A stretch of 8,860 nt of DNA from Bacteroidota bacterium (GTDB lineage: Bacteria; Bacteroidota; Bacteroidia; Chitinophagales; Saprospiraceae), in assembly GCA_018969455.1 (NCBI GenBank), contig JAGWYI010000139.1, forward strand, positions 1 through 8,860, given 5' to 3'. The position numbers were made by a program, and so were the translations under genes. Below, in pieces: positions 1-4,691 of this stretch (position 1 is its first letter; every line of letters starts with the position of its first letter). The notes under the pieces are model-generated. The model searched no databases. It worked only from the letters and a program-made list of their open reading frames with translations, and was not told the DNA's origin.

Positions 1-1
1 T

Positions 2-178
2 AGAAAACAGATCAATACAAATACCTTCAAAGATGGAAGCCAGTGGCCAGAAACTTCCATATTCAGAGAAGGCCTGGCTATTCTAACCCCCAAATGTTAC
101 CGGTTTATCGATTTCCTAAAATACCTTTTTAAGCAGATCATTGCAAAAAATCACCCAATTTTACAAAATGTCCAGTAG
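2..178 (+). CDS. C-terminal fragment of an unrecognised protein, open at the left edge
   Basis: A plus-strand frame is open from the first bases of the window to a TAG at 176-178, giving 58 residues with no internal stop although the other two plus frames are interrupted. The residues look protein-like: an early GSQWPETSIFREG segment, then a Lys-rich, hydrophobic helix-like tail (KCYRFIDFLKYLFKQII). The start lies outside the window. I do not recognise the family. A mobile-element protein is possible given the two insertion sequences nearby, but nothing here proves it. A chance open frame in AT-rich DNA is a real alternative. It converges with the minus-strand gene ending at 207. Confidence 0.3.
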   Translation, partial: RKQINTNTFKDGSQWPETSIFREGLAILTPKCYRFIDFLKYLFKQIIAKNHPILQNVQ

Positions 179-206
179 TATGCTTTCTGTGCATAAACCC
201 GATACA

Positions 207-623
207 TCATTTTATTTTATTCGACATAATAATTCTATATACAAGGATAAACAGCCATGGATTCACCAGAATCTGAAAAAATGTAAAGTGCTCGATATTC
301 TGGTATAAATGAATTGAAAAAACACCGTACTTATAAATGAAAAACGAGTTTTCATAAATAAAATAAATTAAATCAGTTATGTATACAGAAATAATTAAAC
401 TCATTTGGTCATCAATTCTAACAATTCTAAATAAATTTATGACAAAATTAAACAATAGAGTCCAAAAGAAAACTAACACCAGTTCTCCAATAAAAAACAT
501 TGAAAGACCAAAATCATAAATTAAATTATCTAAAATTAATAATCGATATGCCAAATATGATACTGATACACACCAAAATCTGCTGGCATAAAGTATCAAA
601 AAATTACAGATATTATAAATCAT
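207..623 (-). CDS. Small multi-pass membrane protein, candidate immunity protein
   Basis: This is a 138-residue, very hydrophobic protein rich in Phe, Ile, Leu and Tyr, with about four likely membrane segments (roughly residues 4-26, 38-62, 70-90 and 108-130) and a basic tail (MSNKIK). I chose the ATG at 621-623, which lies 4 nt after the stop of the upstream remnant at 628. A TTG at 633-635 would add four residues and overlap the upstream gene. No Shine-Dalgarno sequence is obvious, as is common in Bacteroidota. I recognise no family. Its position directly after a toxin-tail-like gene, its size and its membrane nature fit an immunity protein against a secreted or membrane-acting toxin, but that is inference from layout only. 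The gene is strikingly AT-rich compared with the right half of the window, which suggests transfer. Confidence 0.6.
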   Translation of the reverse strand: MIYNICNFLILYASRFWCVSVSYLAYRLLILDNLIYDFGLSMFFIGELVLVFFWTLLFNFVINLFRIVRIDDQMSLIISVYITDLIYFIYENSFFIYKYGVFSIHLYQNIEHFTFFQILVNPWLFILVYRIIMSNKIK

Positions 624-627
624 ATAA

Positions 628-1212
628 TTATTCAAATGTTAAAATAGTTAAAAGGTAATTAGAGGTAAGTTGAGTCTTTATTTGATTCCAGTTTGGCCTG
701 TAATGATAGTCATATAGATAACCAACCTTTCCACCATTTTGTATTATAAAGTTACTTAACTTTTGTTGCATACTTCTCCAGAAGTTATCAGCTTTTTTAA
801 ATGCTGTTTCTCCTTCCCAGTTACCTTCAAATCCTCCACTATGGTACCATGTAGTAGTCCTATCAGCGCCTCTTGTATAAATAACAATTTTACCATTTTC
901 AGATTTGTAACCAAATTGTCTATTTCCACTAACAGGATGATAACCGCCCCAATAAAAGGGACCGCGGAGGGTAGAAAAAAACCAGCAACATTCTTCATAT
1001 CCAGAGGCAATTACATCTCCATCTACAAGTGGTTCCATCGTTATGTGCATAACCGTTCCAAGAGGATTATCAGTTAACCATAAATTAGAATCATACGGAT
1101 CGTCATAAGGATCAAACTTAGGAGCAAAGTCATTAATATTCTTTCTGAAATAATCAAAAAGCTGTTTGCCATTTATTCTTTGGCCAGGGTGTAGTTCCCA
1201 TTTGATGTACAT
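628..1212 (-). pseudogene. IS-truncated C-terminal remnant of an Rhs/polymorphic-toxin-like protein
   Basis: The frame gives 194 residues, but its first eight or nine (MYIKWELHP) are encoded by the inverted repeat of IS-A. The native gene therefore begins only at about 1186 and has lost its 5' part. The rest is well formed: FDYFRKNINDF, then LWLTDNPLGTVMHI, VIASGYEECCWFFSTLRGP, HPVSGNRQFG, IYTRGADRTT, an amphipathic FKKADNFWRSMQQKLSNFI helix, and a final RPNWNQIKTQL. From memory, similar tails (HPVSGNRQFG, YTRGxDR, RPxW) sit at the C-termini of large Rhs-like or toxin-like proteins in Bacteroidota. I could not verify this, and the biochemical activity is unknown. The small membrane protein follows 4 nt downstream. 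Translation from the IS-derived ATG could still make a chimeric 194-residue product. Confidence 0.65.
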
Positions 1213-1218
1213 TTAGGC
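1187..1218. repeat. IS-A left terminal inverted repeat
   Basis: This 32-bp end begins GGGTGTAGTTCCC and pairs with 2490-2521 read in reverse complement, with a single mismatch (G at 1194 where the other end gives A). It contains the transposase stop codon (1213-1215) and, on the minus strand, an ATG (1210-1212) that opens the frame of the truncated neighbour. Confidence 0.95.
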
Positions 1219-2190
1219 AGCAATTTTATCATACTGTTTCCAAAGTTGTTCCCATCTGCCATGCGTACAGATTAGTCCTCGAAGGAAAAGTATTTTCTCC
1301 ACTGCAGGCATATTCCATTTCATTCCCGATTGATTGAGCCTTTGTTTGACCACAACCTTACAGGCGGCTTCAGTAACGCCCGAACCGATTGGGTACCCTT
1401 GTTTTTGGTACTGAGCGTATTTCATGCGTTGTATGTTGTTTTCAAAGTATGTAATTGTTTTTAACAGGACTTCGTTGGACGATTTACCAAGTGTTTTCCG
1501 GAAGTGTTTCAACTCCCTGAGTATAAATTCTGCGCCTCTATGCTTGTGTTTTAGGTCATGGCACGCATTTTCGAGCCATTCTTTCCTTTTTTCTTCTGTC
1601 TTATGGAGTACTGCACTAACAAGCGCCAAGTATTCTGTAGCATGAAAAAAGTCCAAAATAGACACGGTTGTGTATTTGCTCAGATAAGTCCAGTTGTCTT
1701 TGGCTCCGTCAGCCAAACCCAAATATTTAACAGAGGGAAAGACCTTTTTAATCCGCTCAATTTCCATATCCAAGATCGAATCGAATGTTTTCTTCCCATA
1801 TTCTGGCGCACAGGCACTGTATATCGTGTGCAGACGGTCGCCTTTGGAATTATAAAGACTTATCGTTCCACACATCGTTTCTCGGTAGCCTTCCCTCCTG
1901 ATTGGCGTGGTAGTACCATCCCGGCTAATTGCAATATGGGTCACAACCTCTTGAAATTCAGGCAATTCATACTCCATTTCAAACTCTTTGTCCATCACCA
2001 GTTCGCCAACGGCCTCGCTAATTGACTGGACTAACTTGGTACTCATTTTCCGACTGTGATTCATTGCCATGTCCTCACATACTACTTTAGCAGAGTGATG
2101 CGCGTACTTCCAACTGATCAGCTTGCCAAACTTTGGCGTATAACTACCCCTGAGCAACTGTGCTTTCACTTCCATCGGAACCCAAATCAT
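1213..2190 (-). CDS. ISKra4-family transposase, ORF B (catalytic part)
   Basis: This frame encodes the DDE-type catalytic part of the IS-A transposase, which cuts and joins the element's ends. From the first ATG it gives 325 residues, but the frame is open from 2256 and continues upstream as NYQTPYGEVEVSRHVYQRSCGG, a segment characteristic of ISKra4 transposase N-terminal halves. Translation therefore most likely enters by -1 frameshifting from ORF A. Candidate catalytic residues, numbered from this ATG, are D91 (SRDGTTTP), D161 (GLADGAKDNW) and E274 (GSGVTEAACK). The ILDFFHATEYL segment after the second Asp is also typical of the family. The stop lies within the inverted repeat, so the gene is complete. 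Whether the ATG at 2190 is ever used on its own is unknown. Confidence 0.88.
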   Translation of the reverse strand: MIWVPMEVKAQLLRGSYTPKFGKLISWKYAHHSAKVVCEDMAMNHSRKMSTKLVQSISEAVGELVMDKEFEMEYELPEFQEVVTHIAISRDGTTTPIRREGYRETMCGTISLYNSKGDRLHTIYSACAPEYGKKTFDSILDMEIERIKKVFPSVKYLGLADGAKDNWTYLSKYTTVSILDFFHATEYLALVSAVLHKTEEKRKEWLENACHDLKHKHRGAEFILRELKHFRKTLGKSSNEVLLKTITYFENNIQRMKYAQYQKQGYPIGSGVTEAACKVVVKQRLNQSGMKWNMPAVEKILFLRGLICTHGRWEQLWKQYDKIAA

Positions 2191-2222
2191 GCCTCCGCAA
2201 GACCTTTGGTAAACATGGCGAC

Positions 2223-2474
2223 TTACTTCAACTTCTCCGTAGGGGGTTTGGTAGTTTTTTTTTCCTCACCACGGCTCGTATATTTTTGATTATCCGTTAT
2301 TAGCGATTGACCTTCCGTGTCAAAGCCTTTAAGTGTCAATTGTGTGGCCAACCGACCAGCAGCAGCCAAGGCAGACGCTATTTGTTCTTCTTGTTCAAGC
2401 ATGCTCCCTTCCGGCTTAAATTTCGTCGTAATGGTGATGGTGCCGTCTGCTTCAATTTTGTAGTCTGTTGTCAT
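2223..2474 (-). CDS. ISKra4-family transposase, ORF A (N-terminal part)
   Basis: This 83-residue frame starts with MTTDYKIEADGTITITTKF close to the inner side of the right inverted repeat. It contains an EQEEQIASALAAAGRLATQLTLKGFDTEG segment that matches the usual N-terminal helix-and-linker region of ISKra4 transposases. The in-frame end (KPPTEKLK) is not family-like. A slip of one base back at the A9 run (2255-2263) instead joins residue 73 to the conserved NYQTPYGEVEV segment of ORF B. The arithmetic is exact: 73 plus 347 codons give a 420-residue protein. Unshifted translation gives the short product, which in other IS families can act as a regulator; that role is not shown here. Confidence 0.8.
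   Translation of the reverse strand: MTTDYKIEADGTITITTKFKPEGSMLEQEEQIASALAAAGRLATQLTLKGFDTEGQSLITDNQKYTSRGEEKKTTKPPTEKLK
2255..2263 (-). other. Probable programmed -1 frameshift site of IS-A
   Basis: On the minus strand nine A's are followed by CTAC, and the zero frame reads GAA AAA AAA ACT. Slipping back one base at A AAA AAA gives AAC TAC CAA, the start of the conserved NYQTPYGEVEV segment. A purine-rich GGTGAGG directly precedes the run. IS-B has the same arrangement, which argues against a sequencing error or decay. Confidence 0.75.
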
Positions 2475-2489
2475 TTTCTGTATTTTTGA

Positions 2490-2521
2490 GCCTAAATGTA
2501 CATCAAATGGGAATTACACCC
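2490..2521. repeat. IS-A right terminal inverted repeat
   Basis: This is the partner of 1187-1218 with 31 of 32 bases matching; on the minus strand it begins GGGTGTAATTCCC. The first 11 bases, GGGTGTAATTC, are identical to the IS-B ends, which shows that the two elements are related. Confidence 0.95.
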
Positions 2522-2787
2522 CTTTTGCCTTATGCTCAGATGATTTTAGAGTAGGGATGCTCGGTTCTTTTGGATGCTACCTAACAAAATGTTACTACAC
2601 GCCACCTGAATTTGGTGGCGGTAACGCAAACGTCACCTCATTAATTAATCAAGCAAATAAAATAATGAAAAAATATGGATGGGAAATTTCGTTGCACCAA
2701 GACTCATCAGGTTTTTATTGTAAAAAGAAAAACATCAAGACAGGCGCATACTTTGAATGGAATTGCGATGATTTGGAGGGGTTTTAA
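2522..2787 (+). pseudogene. 5'-open tail of an unrecognised small protein
   Basis: The plus-strand frame ends in TAA at 2785-2787 and is open leftward through the whole flank into IS-A. An ATG at 2557 would give 76 residues, with AGGG just before it but too close to be a normal ribosome binding site. Visible features are a Gly-rich EFGGGNANVTS stretch, a Lys-rich helix (INQANKIMKKYGWEI) and a Cys/Trp-containing acidic end (FEWNCDDLEGF). I recognise no family. Because the frame is not closed at the IS boundary, it may be the C-terminus of a larger gene whose 5' part is lost. It overlaps the next lipoprotein frame by 20 nt, so the two probably belonged together. An intact small gene starting at 2557 is the alternative. 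Confidence 0.45.
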
Positions 2788-3000
2788 AGTTAGGCTGTTA
2801 CAGTTAATGTTTTTCTTCTTTATTAGTTGTCAATCAACTGATAAGGAATCCTATGTTTACGGAAATGATTGCAAACTTTGGCTATTGTTTGACAGAAGTA
2901 TAAGTGATTCTGGTAAGACACCATTTATCCTTTGTTTTGACAAAGAATATTTTAATTGTTATTCAATCAAAAGCAATGGTGGATTAAGTAAAAGATTGAA
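2768..3000 (+). pseudogene. Lipoprotein gene truncated at its 3' end by IS-B
   Basis: From the ATG at 2768 the frame reads a basic start (MIWRGFKVR), a hydrophobic core (LLQLMFFFFI) and ISC, a plausible lipobox whose Cys would be lipidated, followed by a polar mature part (QSTDKESYVYGNDCKLW). After KRLK, at about 3000, the frame runs into the inverted repeat of IS-B. Everything beyond (VIQNVASCG onward, to 3154) is antisense of the transposase and not native. The sequence right of IS-B does not obviously restore the frame. About 77 native residues remain. A small lipoprotein that overlaps and follows a toxin-tail-like frame is a common immunity layout, but that role is inferred. The start overlaps the preceding frame, which suggests translational coupling. 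Confidence 0.5.
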
Positions 3001-3023
3001 GGGTGTAATTCAAAATGTCGCAT
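3001..3023. repeat. IS-B left terminal inverted repeat
   Basis: This 23-bp repeat is a perfect reverse complement of 4228-4250. The stop codon of ORF B (3023-3025) touches its inner end. Confidence 0.95.
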
Positions 3024-3973
3024 CATGCGGCGTTTTTGAGGAGTTCTCGGATGAGGGTCCGCCTACCGTTTTTGTAGGCCACTCTCAATTTTATCATATT
3101 GTCACAACCAGCGTCTGCCCACCTTTGGCCACTTCTTTTCATTCTCACTTGTAACACGGTTCGGTGGGCCGATTCAATGGCTCCACTTCCAATCATCCAC
3201 CTCTGTTGTCGATAGTATCTATAATCCATTTGATGTTTGTGGTTTTCAAGATAGTTGACCAGCGCCTGAATTTCTTCTGCCGGGCGTCGGGTCATTTTGA
3301 CTGCTGCGATCACCCCTTCAACGTTGCTATCCAACAAGGCCGTCTTTTGTTTATCCAACCATATTGAGTCCTCTTTGGGGGCGACGGCTGCCAACTTTTC
3401 GCAGACGTGAAAAAAATCAAGAATATGGACAGCATCTCCGTACTGCTGGGCTATCCACTGGCCAATCCATACAGCCCCGTCCGTTACAAATACCTTTGTG
3501 CAGGGACTTGACGGCGGCAACATACGTTCAAAACGGGTGGTAAATTCTGTGTAGTGGCCCCGTCGGGCAACATAATTGGACGACTTTATTTTCCACTTAT
3601 CCGCCTCATTATCAATATCATGCTCTGCCATAAATACTCGACCAACCTTCGTTTCCTGCCACCCGTCATCCGTTAAGAGCATCGACCCGTCTACCATCGC
3701 ATATACCTGCGCTGATTCTTGTGATGCTGCCTTAGACAAGTCCTCTGAAGGCTCGGCCAATACCTGCTCATCCAACCTTTCTGCTACGTTTTGACACGAC
3801 CGATATACCTGACATTGGTTAACTTCTATACCCAACAACGACGAAATCCGCTCCGGAACATCGCCGTATACCTCTTCACATCCCAACTCAATTAACTTCT
3901 CTTGCAGAAACGGACTTGTTCGCTGCCCCAATACGGGCTTACTGAACTCGTGCTTCTTGTTTACTTCTATCAC
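3023..3973 (-). CDS. ISKra4-family transposase, ORF B (catalytic part)
   Basis: This frame encodes the catalytic part of the IS-B transposase. From a GTG at 3973 it gives 316 residues; the frame is open from 3997, so entry by -1 shift adds NKIRTRFGV before VIEVNKKHEF. Visible landmarks, numbered from the GTG, are a YGDVPERISSLLGI helix-turn segment near 36-49, D95 (MVDGSML), D165 (VTDGAVWIG), the family-typical ILDFFHVCEKL, and E267 (GSGAIESAHRTV) followed by RMKRSGQRW. These correspond in order to the same motifs in IS-A. The GTG overlaps the ORF A stop as GTGA, so termination-reinitiation is an alternative way to make ORF B alone. No internal stop or missing catalytic residue is seen, so the element may be functional. 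Confidence 0.9.
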   Translation of the reverse strand: MIEVNKKHEFSKPVLGQRTSPFLQEKLIELGCEEVYGDVPERISSLLGIEVNQCQVYRSCQNVAERLDEQVLAEPSEDLSKAASQESAQVYAMVDGSMLLTDDGWQETKVGRVFMAEHDIDNEADKWKIKSSNYVARRGHYTEFTTRFERMLPPSSPCTKVFVTDGAVWIGQWIAQQYGDAVHILDFFHVCEKLAAVAPKEDSIWLDKQKTALLDSNVEGVIAAVKMTRRPAEEIQALVNYLENHKHQMDYRYYRQQRWMIGSGAIESAHRTVLQVRMKRSGQRWADAGCDNMIKLRVAYKNGRRTLIRELLKNAA

Positions 3974-4236
3974 CCCGAATCGCGTTCGGATTTTGTTTTT
4001 TTTCGACGGTCTTTACCAACGTCGCTTATCTTGCTTTCTAAGACAGCTCGACTCAAGTCAAGCATGATCTGTTCGAAGCGTTTCTCATATTCGTAAAAAT
4101 CCTTCTCCTTGTCTAAGGCTTCCAACTCCGGCCAACGGCTGGCCGCTAAGGCTAGGTATTCTTCTTTGGTCATCATCGTATTTATCATTAGTTTTGTCCA
4201 ATCCGAAAGGTACGAATCCCGCTTCAAATGCGACAT
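3970..4236 (-). CDS. ISKra4-family transposase, ORF A (N-terminal part)
   Basis: This 88-residue frame has its ATG (4234-4236) inside the right inverted repeat. It is charged and helical, with MTKEEYLALAASRWPELEAL followed by EKRFEQIMLDLSRAVLESKI, which fits the N-terminal helical region of ISKra4 transposases. The end, DRRKKTKSERDSG, contains the A8 run, where a -1 slip after codon 80 joins the frame to ORF B (80 plus 324 codons, 404 residues). The stop overlaps the ORF B GTG by GTGA. The zero-frame product alone lacks all catalytic residues. Confidence 0.78.
   Translation of the reverse strand: MSHLKRDSYLSDWTKLMINTMMTKEEYLALAASRWPELEALDKEKDFYEYEKRFEQIMLDLSRAVLESKISDVGKDRRKKTKSERDSG
3996..4003 (-). 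other. Probable programmed -1 frameshift site of IS-B
   Basis: On the minus strand the zero frame reads CGA AAA AAA ACA. Slipping back one base gives AAC AAA ATC CGA and enters ORF B (NKIRTRFGVIEV), parallel to NYQTPYGEVEV in IS-A. The site sits at codon 80 here and codon 73 in IS-A, just before the same conserved block. Confidence 0.75.
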
Positions 4237-4250
4237 TTTGAATTACACCC
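4228..4250. repeat. IS-B right terminal inverted repeat
   Basis: This is the perfect 23-bp partner of 3001-3023. It includes the ATG of ORF A (4234-4236), so the transposase starts within the element's own terminus. Confidence 0.95.
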
Positions 4251-4318
4251 CATGGGCCTATACACGATATTGCCAATTACTTTTCAAATTGAATGCAGTT
4301 TATTATGCGTTGTTGTTG

Positions 4319-4326
4319 CAAATATA
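4319..4326 (-). promoter_or_regulatory. Possible Bacteroidota -7 promoter box
   Basis: On the minus strand this reads TATATTTG, a full match to the TAnnTTTG -7 consensus of the Bacteroidota housekeeping sigma factor. A clear TTG at the -33 position is not seen. Transcription would run left into IS-B, about 80 bases before the ORF A start, so it could drive the transposase or be the orphaned promoter of a gene displaced by IS-B. Confidence 0.3.
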
Positions 4327-4346
4327 CGACATTTATTTTCTATTAA

Positions 4347-4375
4347 TTCAGGTCATTTCAGGTCATTTCAGGTCA
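4347..4375. repeat. Three phased direct repeats TTCAGGTCA (period 10 bp)
   Basis: Identical 9-mers lie at 4347-4355, 4357-4365 and 4367-4375, separated by one base, so they repeat once per helical turn. They sit just upstream of the possible minus-strand -7 box, roughly where activator or repressor sites would be. A regulator-binding array and simple slippage are both possible. Confidence 0.6.
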
Positions 4376-4538
4376 ATTTATACCAGGTTTCGCCGGATAT
4401 TGTGGATAAACCGGGATGGATTTCGCGGATTTATCGGGGTTTATAAAGATTATTCACCGCAGAGCTTGACAGCATGCCGGGAATAACCCCTCGCCGCGCG
4501 GAAAAATTCAGTTGTTGTGTTCATCACATAGAAATACA

Positions 4539-4567
4539 AATGTTGGACCTCGCGGAGGTCCAACATT
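4539..4567. terminator. Perfect 13-bp-stem hairpin, possible terminator
   Basis: AATGTTGGACCTC (4539-4551) and its exact reverse complement (4555-4567) enclose a 3-base loop. On the minus strand the stem is followed by a T-rich but interrupted TGTATTTCT, so it may end transcription of the anti-sigma gene, which stops at 4692. On the plus strand the next T8 run is over 20 bases away. A short dispersed palindromic repeat is the alternative. Confidence 0.45.
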
Positions 4568-4691
4568 CGGTTGAAGCAGAACAAGCGCTTTTTTTTATGG
4601 GTGCTTTTTACCCTTAAAAACTTTAGGTCAAGGGCATTGCCTTTGGAAACTGTTTTAGTCTGACAAGCTTATAAATCCTGTTTCGAAGCCT

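Larger units (their letters stand above)
1187..2521 (-). mobile_element. Complete insertion sequence IS-A, ISKra4 family (ISMich2-like)
   Basis: This 1335-bp element is bounded by 32-bp inverted repeats (1187-1218 and 2490-2521) that differ at one base and begin GGGTGTA. It holds two minus-strand frames, ORF A (2223-2474) and ORF B (1213-2190), joined by an A9 slippery run. Frameshifting would give one 420-residue transposase with a DDE-like set at about D186, D256 and E369. The transposase stop lies inside the left inverted repeat. As I recall the family, size, GGG ends and a frameshifted two-ORF layout fit the ISMich2 subgroup. The flanks CTTTGGCC (1178-1185) and CTTTTGCC (2522-2529) match at 7 of 8 bases, but only if the left boundary is moved to 1186, so a target duplication is not secure. 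Confidence 0.9.
3001..4250 (-). mobile_element. Complete insertion sequence IS-B, ISKra4 family (ISMich2-like)
   Basis: This 1250-bp element has perfect 23-bp inverted repeats (3001-3023 and 4228-4250) starting GGGTGTAATTC. ORF A (3970-4236) and ORF B (3023-3973) are on the minus strand and fill the element from end to end. A -1 shift at an A8 run gives a 404-residue transposase with candidate catalytic D183, D253 and E355. Size and layout match IS-A, but the proteins differ widely, so these are separate elements rather than a recent duplication. The 8-9 bases flanking the two ends (left AGATTGAA, right CATGGGCC) are unrelated, so no target duplication is visible. This suggests a rearrangement after insertion. 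Confidence 0.9.
4251..4691. other. Intergenic region without a convincing gene
   Basis: These 441 bases separate IS-B from the end of the anti-sigma gene. Open frames here are short or borrow sequence from IS-B, and none looks protein-like. The region carries a possible minus-strand -7 box, three phased 9-mers, a perfect hairpin and a T8 run (4590-4597). It rises from AT-rich next to IS-B to GC-richer rightward, consistent with a junction between acquired and core DNA. Confidence 0.6.

Noticed and set aside
1558..2025. Plus-strand frame of 155 codons within IS-A
   Set aside because: It is antisense to the transposase catalytic region and follows from that gene's codon use.
2223..2262. IS-A transposase as a decayed pseudogene because of the frame break
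   Set aside because: The break lies at an A9 slippery run, and IS-B has the same arrangement at the equivalent position; all motifs and both ends are intact.
3001..3154. Extension of the lipoprotein frame to 3154
   Set aside because: From 3001 the residues are encoded by the IS-B inverted repeat and antisense transposase DNA, so they are not native.
1187..4250. IS-A and IS-B as the ends of a composite transposon carrying 2522-3000
   Set aside because: The two elements are divergent, carry different inverted repeats beyond the first 11 bases, and the outer flanks (1178-1186 and 4251-4259) match only weakly, so there is no evidence of joint movement.
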